A DNA stretch of 64,000 nt, taken from contig NW_020289976.1 in assembly GCF_003144245.1 (NCBI RefSeq), positions 930,001 to 994,000 on the forward strand, written 5' to 3'. The position numbers were made by a program, and so were the translations under genes. This stretch comes from Jaminaea rosea. Lineage: Eukaryota > Basidiomycota > Exobasidiomycetes > Microstromatales. The notes below the pieces were generated by a model that saw only the letters and a program-made list of their open reading frames with translations, had not been told where the DNA came from and searched no databases. Every line of letters begins with the position of its first letter. Within the stretch, counting starts at the first letter, position 1. This document shows, one piece after another, positions 12,680-23,300 of the stretch.

Positions 12680-13295
12680 GGCCAGCTAAGCAGGATTCAC
12701 GCTGCGCTCAATTGCGCTGGAATACAGTGGGGGTCAGTAGGAGCCAAGCAACGGGTTGACAAGGTTGAGGGATCGACGAGGGCGATGGTGATAGCCAAGG
12801 CACACGAGGCCGGCGTCTGTGTCGACGTGACTGTTTAAGCTGGACGTAGCGTGCTCTGACAATCACGATAGGAAAGGAGCAGAGCAGCAGACAAGCTGAG
12901 TGGCCCTCCAGTGGGGCTCGAAGACCAGAAATCGGAGGAGATGATTTGGTTGGTTGATGGATTGGTTGGCAAGCAAACGGAAGTGAGAGTCGAGATGAGC
13001 GGCGGCCAGAACACGGCTCCCGCTCGCGCCTCGCGCCAGTTCAAGCCGGCAGGCCAGCCGCTCATTCGACTCGACATTGGCGAGTGGAGTAGGAATGCGC
13101 CCCCGCAACCCCAACCTCTCCCACCAGCGCAAGCCATCGGAAGTCTCAATGTTGTACGATGCTTTCAAGCTTCAAACAATATTCCAAAAGTTGGCTCTTC
13201 GATTTGTGCCTCTTCGCTCATCCTTGCATTCCGTCGACGTACAGCTGAGGAGTGTGAGCGGAGGAGCCCGATTACATGGTGACTACGATGCATTG
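12680..13295. other. Gene-free interval upstream of pap1
   Basis: About 0.6 kb between the pap1 start and the stop of the UPF0303 gene, both on the minus strand. It should hold the pap1 promoter and the other gene's 3' UTR. No coding frame, tRNA or repeat could be supported. Confidence 0.5.
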
Positions 13296-14127
13296 TCATC
13301 TACCATTGACTTCCAAAGAGCTTGAAGTAGTTCTGCTTTCCCCGACCCTCGTTGAGACGATACAACGCCAGTAGCGCTTGAGCACAGCGATGATGTACGC
13401 ATGGTCCTCTACCTGCGTGAGACCCGAGACAGCAATAGCCCCAACCGGGTGTGGACAGCCCTGTGACGACGGAGGGCAGAGTCGCTTCAGTCAAAGGCCC
13501 GCCATAGGTGACGCCTCTTCCGTGCTCACTTGGATGCGAACAGGAAAAGCTCCTCCGTGAGCCTGCGGACGTCGAGGATTGCCGTGTCAGCAGAAGCATC
13601 TCGAGCGTTGTGCACGTCAATCAAAGCCAGCTGACCGCATAGTCTGCCCCGAGTAGAGGGTCGTCAGCCGGCTTTCCCTTGGCCAATCGGGATTGACCCC
13701 GACAGAAGGAGCTCGTACCGAAACGTTTGACCGTATTTGTCTTTCGCCTGGCCCATTCAAAATTGTCGGCAGTCACGTTATCCCCGATCATGGAGGCATA
13801 CAGGGTTACGCCGCTGAACAGAGTGATTGAGATGGCGATGCCGTCGTCGTTGGACTTGGCCCTGTCATCATACCAGGTGGTGAGCAGGGCAGTGCCAATC
13901 ATCTGCGCAGCTCGTGCATCGAACTGGCTGAATATATACTCTGCACAGGGGAAGCAAGGTGGATGTCGAGATCAACGAGAGCCTCGATACCATGTGTCGC
14001 GGACGATAAGGACCGGAGGGGACGTACGTGATTCCTCCTTCTTCAAAGTCGCCACGAGCGAATCGGACGTCATTCCCTCGTAGAGCTTGCGTGGATCATC
14101 TTCGAGCAGGCCGCCTTGAGAGGCCAT
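13296..14127 (-). CDS. UPF0303/DUF336 (YBR137W-like) protein
   Basis: Four exons (14127-14028, 13940-13636, 13562-13530, 13460-13296) give 200 residues; introns are 87, 73 and 69 nt. One exon is only 33 nt (AAHGGAFPVRIQ), found by family expectation and clean splice sites. Diagnostic stretches are DNFEWARRKTNTVKRFGTSS, matching yeast Ybr137w DNDFWIQRKKKTALRFGHSS, then GADYAAHGGAFPVRI and VGAIAVSGLTQVEDH. The family resembles the HbpS/GlcG fold called heme-degrading in some databases; yeast Ybr137w is cytosolic and linked to the GET tail-anchored protein pathway. Enzyme activity here is not established. The start is uncertain: 14127 has a good context (AGGATGG), and an in-frame ATG at 14169 would add 14 residues. 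The donor of intron 2 is GTCAGC. Confidence 0.85.
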
Positions 14128-14314
14128 CCTTTCAACTCCATTAGACCATATGTTAGGGTGTGGCGGCATCTCGATGAGAAAAGAGGGTGTAGGTCGCGAG
14201 GCTGCCAAGTGGGACCCTGGTCGCGCTCAGGCCACACGACCAAGGGGACGGAAGCGTCTGCTCGCCGCATCTTTTTGTTCCTCTCTCCCCATTCTCTCTC
14301 AATCCACATAATTG
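14128..14314. promoter_or_regulatory. Shared divergent promoter, UPF0303 gene / TFIIH p62
   Basis: The two start codons face away from each other across 187 bp, so both promoters must lie here or overlap the 5' UTRs. No distinct motif stood out by eye. Confidence 0.6.
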
Positions 14315-16570
14315 ATGGCATCGTCGACTGAAACGCTGCACTCTGCAGCATCGTATCAAAAGCTACCAGGTACAATCGCATTAAGCCATGATGCCCTCTC
14401 TTGGACCCCCTCATCTTCGTCGTCGACGTCGGCATCGCAATTGCGTCTGCCCCTCAACTCAGTCTCTGGGCTGAGCATGTCCAAGGCAGGATCAGCTACG
14501 GTGGCCCTTCAAGTCGCATTCGACGAGAATGGCATCAAAGCTACAGGCATAGCAAAGGCGAAAGCGCTCTTCACTTTTACAGGCGGCATACAGGGTGATC
14601 AGAAGAAGGCAGAAGAGCAGCGAGAGGCGTTCAAGGAGCGCCTCGTCGTCGTAATCGCAGACAATCGAGCTAGAAAGGGCACCGATGCGGCGTCCACCGG
14701 CCCAGCTTCTCCAGCTACAGCCGGCCCGCCAGAGAGTGGTACGCCAACATCTGCTGCTCCCTCTCCTAGGGCAAGTGTCGCACCACCTCGAGGCAAGGTT
14801 GGGACCACTTCAGCAACCTCGTCATCGGCGGGGCCTACGGAACTTGAGCTGCGTATCTCGCTCCTCAAATCCAATCCAGCCCTCGCCGCCTTGCATCGTC
14901 AAACTGTCATGGCCAACATCATTCCGGACTCGGAGTTCTGGTCCCACCCAACGAGGCAGGCCATGCTGCGAGCGGCCAGGCAGGCCGCAAGTCAGCAGAA
15001 AGGTCGCAATGCCCGTATCGTCGACCCAAGATTCACCGTCGGCAAAAACGGAGAGCTCAAACTCGAGATCACGGATGAAGATCGCAAGGATCTCTTGCAG
15101 CAGAACGATGTGTTGAGGCTAGCCTGGTCGGAGAATGTGCCAGAAAAGGTGGGCTGAAGTGCGAGACTCAAGCTGCGAAGCCCGCCATGCTAATCAGCTT
15201 CCCACCTCTTGGGCCTCTCGCGCTCACAGATGGACGAAGCCTCGTTTTGGCAGCGCTACTTCACTTCATCACTCTATCACGTTTTGCGCACCTCTAGCCG
15301 CTCGTCATCGCTCCTCAACAACTCACGTTCCGCCGCTGGAGGAACCCAACTCCCGAGCTCCTCCCTCTCGGCGGGCGTCAAGCCAGACGAAATTTTCGAC
15401 AGCTACCTGCCCCTTGTCCAGGCACGCTACGCCGATACCCTCGAACCATCCGAGGGCGGCGATGGAGACTCAGCCCCTCGCAACCGCCTCGTTGACCTGG
15501 GTGCTACAGAAAGTGACCATGCTCCGACGGGCAATGCAAAGGACTGGACGATGCGCGGCGGTGTAGAAAAGGGCGTGCTTCCCCTCATGCGCCGCTTCAA
15601 TGAACACTCCGGGCGAGTGTTAAGCGCAGCATTGGGCAGTGGTGGAGTGGAACAGACTAGCCACACCATGGGTAGGGAGGCGCAGGACGCGGAGCAGGTG
15701 GGAAGACGACCGCGCAAGAAGGCCCGCACAGAGGGCGAGAGTGGCGTAGAGCTTGATGATCACGCTGCACATGCTAGGCGGTACGAGGAGGAAATTGTCA
15801 TTGAGGACCTCGAGGAGAGGAGGCAGCGTATCGCTGTACCTCTCGAGCTCAACATCGGCGATGAGGACAGTGCGCGGGGAGGTGGGACGAGGCGAGGCGC
15901 GGCAGGTAGAAGGCGAAGGGCAGAGGCGGCTACTTCTAAAGAGACGTCTTCGGAACCGGTTGCACTCGACCGTGGCCAAGTACTGAGCTCCATGTCGACA
16001 ACGCTCGGCCACATGGGCACGGCAGGCATAGTAGAGCTCGACTTTCTTGGCGGCAGCAAAAAGCAGACACCTCGCGATCAGGGCGATTCAGGGTTGACAG
16101 TCGAAGCATCCCTCGTCTCGCTGCTAGTAGCGCGTCGCTCACGCGGCCTCACGGACCTCACTACCGCGGTCGAACCCGAGTCGCTACGCAAGAAGCTGCT
16201 CGACGCACACGGATCGGCTACGGAGGTTCTGCGACACTTCTGGCACGCCGTGTGCCCTCCAGATACGGAAGACGAGATGGCTCTAAAGGCAGAGGAGCAA
16301 GACGCGGGAGGGGCATCTGCGGGGAAGAATGGGGGAGCGACGGCAGAGGAAAGGGAGGCCAAGGCAAAAAGAATGATGGGTGTACTAGGAAAGGTCCTCG
16401 CTCAGACAGAAGAGGTTTTACGCCTTGCGAGGGAGCAAGGCGAGAAGCAGAATGGGGCCGAGGACGTGGCGTCAGTAGTCACGGCTGCATTGGGCAGCAC
16501 TATGGATGCTTGCCGACGCGCTCTCGTCGTCGGTGAGCTCATCTATGGCAGCGACGACGGCGACGCCTGA
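14315..16570 (+). CDS. tfb1: TFIIH core subunit p62/Tfb1
   Basis: Two exons (14315-15148, 15230-16570) with an 81-nt intron (GTGGGC donor, CACAG acceptor) encode 724 residues. TFIIH opens promoter DNA and acts in nucleotide excision repair in the nucleus. The N-terminal PH-like domain is seen around residues 15-110 (PGTIALSHDALSW, AKALFTFTGG). BSD domain 1 reads LKSNPALAALHRQTV...FWSHP, and BSD domain 2 starts at the splice: VPEK joined to MDEASFWQRYFTSSLYH. Downstream are MRRFNEHSGRVL, a basic PRKKAR patch, an acidic helical region and a C-terminal helix bundle. Length is somewhat above yeast Tfb1 (642). The usable ATG is 14315; a TTG lies just upstream. No intron is needed in the long second exon. 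Confidence 0.92.
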
Positions 16571-17074
16571 TCGACTGGACGAAGCGGTCTGTGGTGGTAG
16601 CCAGCAATCAACTGTAGACGATGCGTTGTAATGAACTCTCATACCCCGCAGTGGAACTAGTCCTTGCGCCGCGGTTCGATTTGCATTCCCAGAAGCTGTC
16701 AAAGAATACAAAGAGCACGCGAAAGCGATGAAAAAGCAAAGGATGCTAGAACCACCTGTTCCCTCGCAGAGTAACCAGACTCAAGGAGAGAAGAAGGGCC
16801 TGTTCGGCCGGGCGAGAGAAGGATCAAGAGAAGTCATGGCGAAAGGACGTGAGAGAGAAGAGAAAGTATGTGTGAGAGACCGTGACCATGGAGAGAAGGG
16901 CGAGGCTAGTAGAGACCAGCTAGAAGCCTCATTGACGTGACGTCGTGGTGAGGGAGTGCAGAGAGAGGAGAATGCATGCCAGATGCGTGCGCCCTCTTCG
17001 CTGCAGTGTGTGCGAACGTTGCTAAACGGATGGTTGGAAGTCGAGTGCGCCAACTTTCGCTATGCTGTACTGGC
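16571..17074. other. Gene-free interval between convergent genes
   Basis: This holds the 3' UTRs of tfb1 (+) and the double-psi barrel gene (-). Purine-rich on the + strand around 16780-16900, giving Arg/Glu-rich chance translations. Nothing else is supported. Confidence 0.5.
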
Positions 17075-18877
17075 TTAGACGAAGTGCCACTCGATGTTGA
17101 AGATGCCCAGGCCGTAGTTGTTGTCCGTGAGAGCACCGAAGAGTGCTTTGCTCATGTCAAGAGAGTTAGCGTTGTTGCACGTGGGGCAAGTGTCGGCGAC
17201 GGTAGCGGTAGCTGTCTTGCCATTGGATTTGTTGGTGATCTGCACCTTCTTGCCGCAGAGGGCAGAGTTCATGATGGCGGAATCGACGGCGACAATCATC
17301 GCATTATCGGAGTTGTAGTTGCCGCACGAGCCAGCGTTGCCATTCTGCGAGTAGAACGTGGCAATGCCTCCCGAGTACGTCTTGCCGCCGCTGTTGGACG
17401 ACGAAGAAGACGAGGAGGTGGCCTTGGCAGACGAGGAGGAAGCCGTGGAAGAAGCTTTCTTGCTTGCCGAGGACGACGAGGGGGTAGCCGACGAAGATGA
17501 AGACGAGCTCTTGGAGTTGTCTACCTTCTTGATCTGGGCGGGGGTAGCAGAGGCAGTGGCGCTCGACGATGCCGACGCCTTGGAGGCATCGGAGCTGCTG
17601 CTGTCCTCGACATCCTCTTCGTCGCAGTCCTCATCGTCGTCGTCATCATCATCATCGTCCTCCTCCTCGTCGCAGTCCTCTGCGTCGTCGTCGTTGGATG
17701 ACGAAGCATCTGAGGAGCCGTTGTTGTCGGAGCTAGTGGCGGCTTTGGATGAGCCGGTGTTGGCGACCTTGGCGCCGGAGCTGCCACTGTCAGAAGACGA
17801 TGACGAGCCGCTGTTGGAGGCAGCCTTGGACGACCCGGTGTTGGCGGTGGAGCTCGAGTTGTCGGACGAAGAGGAAGCTGCAGGGGCGCTGGACGATGAC
17901 GGAGAGCTGGCGTCATCCTCGTCGTCACAGTCCTCGTCGTCTTCGGCAGCGGCTTGAGCGGTAGCAGCGGCCTTCTTGGCCGAGTGCGTCGAGCTTGATG
18001 ACGAGGGAGCGGCCGTCGAAGACGATGCCTGAGTGCTGCTGCTCTTGTGGTGGTGCGAGTGTGAGTGCGAGTGCGAGCTCTTGGCAGCGTCGGTCGATGA
18101 GGCCGACTTGCTGGCGGAGCTAGATGACGAGGCAGTGCTCGAGGCCTTGGAGCTCGAGTCGCTCTTGGTAGTAGAGGAGGCGTCAGAGTTGGTCTTGGAG
18201 GCGGACGAGGCGCTGGAACTGGCGCTAGAACTAGAGTTGTTGGACAGCTTGACAAGCTTCTTCTCCTTGTCCAGAGGCTGGCCCTTGGAGTTCCAGTAGT
18301 AGATGCCCTTCTCCTTGTCCGAAGACGAGGCGACGGTCAGATTGTCCGTCTCGACGGAGTCACCGGCGGATGAAGACTTGGAAGCCGAGGAGCTCGAGGC
18401 CGACTTCTTGTCGTCATCGTCGCTCTTGGTCGAGGAAGGGGAGGCCGACGATGACGAAGAGGACTTGGAGGAGTCCGCCTTGCTGGAGGTGGCAGAGGCA
18501 GACGAGGACGAGTCTGACTTTGATGTAGATTGAGCGGCCTGGCTCGTCTTGGATTCATCCGACTGCGACGACGAAGCATCATCGGACTTTGAGCCTGAAG
18601 ACGAGTCTTCCTTGTTATCGTGACCGCTGACCTGGGTACCCTCGACGATCTTTGGGGTGTCGTTGGTCTGTGAGTCGGTGTCTGTGGAATTGTCGTTGCG
18701 ACGAGAGATGGCCCGTCGACGGTGCATGCGGTGCATAGCGTGGGCGCCGGAGTCGCCGTGGCCGAAGCCGTAGCTGCGAGCAGCGAGGCCACGGTCAGCA
18801 GCAACGGGCTGGGGGGCAAAAGAGGTGGCAGCAAGTGCCAGGAGGGCGAGGGAAAAGGTCTTTGCGATGGGTGCCAT
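17075..18877 (-). CDS. Secreted Ser/Asp-rich protein with C-terminal double-psi beta-barrel (RlpA/expansin-like)
   Basis: A single exon of 600 residues. Residues 1-27 are a signal peptide ending about PVAA. A basic RRRAISRR cluster near residue 55 could be a Kex2 cleavage site. The middle, about 430 residues, is almost entirely Ser, Ala, Lys and Asp. It includes a His cluster (SHSHSHSHHHK) and three acidic clusters each with one Cys (DEDCDDED, AEDCDEEE, DEDCDEED). The C-terminal 105 residues are a double-psi barrel with GGIATFYSQNGNAGSCG, NSALCGKKVQITN, VADTCPTCNNANSLDMS and FGALTDNNYGLGIFNIEW, as in RlpA-like and barwin-like fungal secreted proteins. These bind or loosen wall polysaccharide in some families, and some are plant-infection effectors; the role here is unknown. 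There is no GPI-type tail, because the barrel ends the protein. Confidence 0.88.
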   Translation of the reverse strand: MAPIAKTFSLALLALAATSFAPQPVAADRGLAARSYGFGHGDSGAHAMHRMHRRRAISRRNDNSTDTDSQTNDTPKIVEGTQVSGHDNKEDSSSGSKSDDASSSQSDESKTSQAAQSTSKSDSSSSASATSSKADSSKSSSSSSASPSSTKSDDDDKKSASSSSASKSSSAGDSVETDNLTVASSSDKEKGIYYWNSKGQPLDKEKKLVKLSNNSSSSASSSASSASKTNSDASSTTKSDSSSKASSTASSSSSASKSASSTDAAKSSHSHSHSHHHKSSSTQASSSTAAPSSSSSTHSAKKAAATAQAAAEDDEDCDDEDDASSPSSSSAPAASSSSDNSSSTANTGSSKAASNSGSSSSSDSGSSGAKVANTGSSKAATSSDNNGSSDASSSNDDDAEDCDEEEDDDDDDDDDEDCDEEDVEDSSSSDASKASASSSATASATPAQIKKVDNSKSSSSSSSATPSSSSASKKASSTASSSSAKATSSSSSSSNSGGKTYSGGIATFYSQNGNAGSCGNYNSDNAMIVAVDSAIMNSALCGKKVQITNKSNGKTATATVADTCPTCNNANSLDMSKALFGALTDNNYGLGIFNIEWHFV

Positions 18878-19380
18878 GGCGGGCTAGTGAATGTGGTGGG
18901 CAAAGGTGTCGAGGAGGAAGGGAGGTTGAGAATACGAGCAAAGGTCGATTGATGAGAGTGTCGAGAGTGTCGAGGGTGGACTAGAAGGAGGAGGAGGATC
19001 TGCGCAGCAGATGCAGGAGACGCACGCGTCGAGAGTTGTGTTGGGAGGAGGAAGAGAGATGAGGGGAGAGAGAGAGAGAGCGAGAAGAGGCAATGGTAGT
19101 GAAGAAAGAAACAGAGAAGGCGACGGCTGCGTTGATGAAAGGAGGGCGCTTGTCCATGGCCAGCTGGCTAGCTCGGTGCCACGGTGGCTGAGGCGGCAAG
19201 GGGCTTCGCAGGATTCGCAGTCTGCAGGCAGCTGAGGCAGAGGCAAGAGGGGCCCAGGAGGCGAGGGTGCTCGGGGCGTCGCGTCGTCGTGGTCAAGTGC
19301 CGTAAGTCCGCCGACGCCTCTGCTCGGATGCCGCGGCCAGCGCAAAAATCAACAACAGATCGACAGACCGGCGACAAAGG

Positions 19381-19410
19381 GTGCGGCGCGGTGCGGCGCG
19401 GTGCAGCGCA
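19381..19410. repeat. Tandem GC-rich decamer, three copies
   Basis: Two exact copies of GTGCGGCGCG and one diverged copy (GTGCAGCGCA) in direct tandem, about 0.5 kb upstream of the barrel-protein gene. Confidence 0.85.
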
Positions 19411-19616
19411 GCATCGCGGCAACGTAACGAGTGACAAGGGAGCATCCTGGCATCTCAGCCCGGCGCGGCGGCTCACGTTGACCCATTTCAAGCATAAAGC
19501 ACACGCATGCGCACGCGTGACTGCCAAGACTGAGGGGACGCCTGGCGCCCCTCTCTTTCCTCTCCTGGCCCTTTGCGCCCTACATCGCCCACCCCGCTCT
19601 GATGGCCAACGCATCT

Positions 19617-19632
19617 CCCCCCCCCCCCCCCC
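19617..19632. repeat. Poly-C run, 16 nt
   Basis: Sixteen consecutive C on the + strand (G on the other). It could form G-quadruplex-like structure or be length-unstable in sequencing. Confidence 0.9.
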
Positions 19633-20058
19633 TCTCCTCCAACCGAGCGCCCACGGTGTTCCTCTATTGCATTGCGATGCGAATGCCCACTCGGTTTTCC
19701 TTTGATCGTCGCAGCGACATAGCGGCGCGAATATCTGCACTCGCTCGCTAGAGGCTTGGAGGCAGGCTATGATTGGCTCAGCGAGTCTGGCCGGCAAGGC
19801 AGGCGACAATTGGCGCACAGCGCATGTGTGTGCGATGAAACTTCTTTCGTCTCGCAGCGGCAGGGCCGAGTAGGCTGTGCCAGTGAGCGGCGCGGCGATC
19901 AGCGTCGTAAAATACAAAGGAGGCAAGAGCGCGCCAACGCGACGACGACGACGATGCGACGATCAGAATACCGAGTGCGCTGCAAGGGAACAGCCTGTCC
20001 GTGTCACAAGCGTCTTGATCCGCACGCGGTACCGCCCGAGGCAAAAGAAATGATGCAA

Positions 20059-20198
20059 GGGGAGATGCCGGAGTCGAACCGACTGCCACCTCCAACGTGG
20101 TTGACCGTCGCTACCAGTCTGCGGCGCCGTGGGACACCACTGAGGTCACAGCGACTACGGAACCCAAAGAAGGGATGCTACCGTCACACCCAACTCCC
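20059..20198 (-). tRNA. tRNA-Pro (anticodon UGG) with a 68-nt intron
   Basis: On the minus strand, exon 1 (20198-20163) and exon 2 (20094-20059) fold into a 72-nt cloverleaf. The D arm is GTGT/GCAT with loop GACGGTA. The anticodon arm is CCTTC/GGAGG around TTTGGG plus T, so the anticodon at 20166-20164 is UGG. The variable loop has 5 nt. The T arm is GTCGG/CCGGC with loop TTCGACT, a perfect B box (GGTTCGACTCC). The discriminator is C73, usual for eukaryotic tRNA-Pro. The intron (20162-20095) sits after base 37, the normal place, with a one-base ambiguity. The acceptor stem GGGAGTT/ATCTCCC has one T-T mismatch, and base 8 is G rather than U, so the fold is not perfect. A TTTT tract follows the 3' end at about 20043-20046. 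Confidence 0.78.
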
Positions 20199-20398
20199 CA
20201 CCTTACCGTTAGGCTAAGCGCGCGAGGGCTTCGGCGCGAATTACACGCCGTACTCGATCGTTGCCAGCTTCACACCTAGCTGCGCGACATACGACTCGCT
20301 CGACAGTCGAGGCGACACACGCGCGAGAATATTTGAGCTTTTGATTGAACTCGAATCCAATACTCTGCATCATCGCACTACATGACACCACGTCGCAC

Positions 20399-23300
20399 TC
20401 ACATCTCATCAGCAACCGACACCGCAGTGACCCCACCCCCGGCCGGGCCCCCGGCCCCGCCAGATAGAAAGTCTGACTCACCCGCCGCGCCCGCAGTTCC
20501 AAATCCACCAATGATCCTCACCCCAGGGGCGGGGGCGTACCTGGGTGGATCAACCAGACGACTGCTGCGATGCTCTCCAAAGCCGTCGATGACAACCAGG
20601 GATTCGTGCGCGGGGAAAGCCGGAGTGTTGGCTGCGCCGCGCATAGCTCCTAAGGCAGTCGTGCTAGCTCCGTGTCGACCGAGGGCGGCTGATGAAGAGA
20701 GGCTTCGTCGTTTGGGCGCCTGGCCATTCCCAGCTCCGTGAAGGCTCAGGCCTAGACCAAGACCGCCGTCACGAAGCCGCTCATCAGCGTCGTCCTGTTC
20801 GCCCTGCTCGCCTTGCTCCGTCTCATCCTCGTCTTCCTCATCCTCAGATCCGCTCGCATCCGCGCTCTCTTCCTCCTCGCCGCTGCTTGCGTCCTCGCCT
20901 CCGTCATGATGACCAAGCTCGTCAGCCTCTTCCCAATCTTCCTCACCGACACCATCCGCGTACGCTGCGTCCTCAATCGGGTTGGGTCGCAGGTCATTCC
21001 GCCGCATCGAACGGACGGGCAGCGCGCTTGACATACGGCGAGTCTGCGATCCCACGGCAGGAGATGACATCGCTGGCAGCGTCACGGAGCGAGGCACCGC
21101 ACCGCCATTGCTGTGCGTGCCCCCGTTCATAGCCCCGCGTCGCCCCGTGCTTGCCGTCGACGCCATCATCTGCCTCCTCTTTGCCGCTATGCGCTCAACC
21201 GTACCCTCGTCGAGGTTCACCTCGAACAAGTCCCAGATGAAGCGTCTCACAGCCTGCCTGAGCTTGTACCCATCAAGCACCTCGAGCGCACGCACGAACA
21301 GTGACAGGTCTCGGAAAGCACTGCGATGCCTCGTCTTGAGCCGCGAGAGCGTCTTTGCTGCCTTGTTGGCAAGGATAGAGTTGCCCAAATTGGAGATCGA
21401 CGCGAGAATGGAGCGATGCAGCGTACTCGCGGGAGGTTGCAGTACAGTAGACGTGCTCGGCTGGGCAGCGGAGCGCTCCTCATACTCCCATGCCGGCAGA
21501 TAGACAAAGTCGTCGAGCTGAACGGGCAGGCAGATTCCAATCGGCGCACCAAACGTCGTACAGACGCTTTGCCATCCGTGGTCGTGCAGTGACTCTGCTC
21601 CCTGCCTGGTCGTCGAGATGAGACCAATGACATAGAAGCATGTCCCGCGCACGGAGAGCACAGGGGATCGCTCAGCAATGTCCACGATACAAGCGACTGT
21701 TCCGTGTGCTTCGAGAAAGGGAAACCCGCCCGTCGTAGCACCGATGTTGGCCACGGTCCACAGGATGCTCTTCAGCTTCGCGAGTATCTCCCCGTCACTG
21801 CCCTCCATGCCGTGCTGTCGGATGAAGTGAGCAAATTCGAGGAAATGACCCTTCTGGTTGAGCACCTGACAGCCTTCTGGCGTCTTGACGAGCTCGCCGT
21901 AGAAGTGAGGAGGGGCTGTCCCGTCAAATTCGGCTTCGAGGTCTGGATCGTCCTTGTTCCTGTAGATACTGAGCGCGCGCGTCAGATTGACTTCGATCTG
22001 CACCGCGTAGCGGTGAGAGCGCTCATTGAGCCACTCGTCCATCTCGCGATAAATGTAGTCCCCTTCGAGGAGGTAGCGCACCCCTCCCGGGGTGGAGAGA
22101 AAGCGAAGCAGCAGCTCGTGGCCGGTCTCGCCCAAATGGTCGAGCGTAGGGCGAAGGGAGACGACCATCTCCAGGGCTCTGGGCCAGGAGCACACGTCCT
22201 TGACCATCGTCACGGCTATGTCGCGTATCGAGGAGACGGGGTCGCACAGCTGCGCCAAAAGCAGAGAGGTCATCCATTCCCTTGGATTCGGGGAACGGCG
22301 TATAAGCCTCGTGAGGAGCTCCGTCGCAGACTTGCGTAACGGCCTACTCGCGCTTGTCAGCACCCAAGCAAGCAAGATTCTCGGATGACTGTCTAAGCTG
22401 TAGTCGAGCTTCTCAATCATCACCCGTACGATGTCGTCTCGCGTCTGCTGCTGGCATAAGCGGTACAGGGCGGACCAGATGCCAAATCGGCCAAGCAGCT
22501 TGGATCCTTCGGTCGACGCGCTGAGTGTGCCAATCATCTCGAGGTAGCCCTGCGAGAGGGTCGAGGTAATGCGGGACTTGGCGAAGATGGGATCTGAGGA
22601 GGGTGCGGAGGAGGTAGGGTCGATTTGGGAGAAGGCGTCACGAACTTCTTTGAGGAGGCGATCTTCTGCCAGGAACTTGATGCCTTCCGACAGGGTGAGG
22701 AGGGTGTTGAGGAGCGTTGTTGCTAGGCGGATGTAGACGCGATTTGGCGGTGTAGCTGGCAAGTCGGAGAAGCGCAACGCAAAGGGATGGAAGAAGGCGA
22801 GGAGTCGCTTTAGTAGCTTCGTCCCTCGCATTGCCTCCTCAAGACGTCTTGGACTGAGTAGCGGCCCCTGTAGAAGGTCCATCATGATGTCGACATTCCA
22901 CTTTGTCTGGTCCCTCGTGCTCAGGACCTGCGTCTCGATGATCTGGTTGCGGAACGTATTGTCGTCGACATTGATGCCTTGAAGGATCTTCGCCTTGTCG
23001 ACTGGTCGACGAAGGGGCGTATCCTCGCTGGTACTACCACCGGCCCCACCGCCCGCAACAGATGAATCCCCTCGCGGTCGGCCGATCGATTTTGTCGCGC
23101 TAGCCTGCGTGCGCACGACTGACGACGCCTTCTCAACGGCAGAAAGAGCAGTGGCTGCCTTTCCACGACTCTCGTACTTGTGGAACTGCGACGCCGAAGC
23201 AAAGAGGTCTGGCAGCTGGTTGACCATGAGGTTGTAGTTGTGAGGCAGAACGCGATTGCCAAACTGAAGCAGTGTGCCCATGAGCAACGTCGCACTGCGG

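Larger units (their letters stand above)
18878..20058. other. Gene-free interval, 1.2 kb, with several simple repeats
   Basis: This is the promoter and leader of the secreted barrel protein (right of 18877). The 250 bp next to the start are purine-rich on + (pyrimidine-rich in the sense strand), including an AG run near 19064-19082. Farther out are a GC-rich decamer repeat and a 16-C run, listed separately. Frames here are low-information. Confidence 0.55.

Noticed and set aside
17358-17957. Acidic/Leu-Ser + strand frame of about 200 codons
   Set aside because: Antisense shadow of the Ser/Asp-rich linker of the secreted barrel protein.
20205-20215. A second A-box-like sequence (TAGCCTAACGG) just upstream of the tRNA
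   Set aside because: Using it would require a 5' acceptor GCGCGCT that does not pair with the 3' acceptor ATCTCCC. The inner reading with anticodon UGG closes far better.
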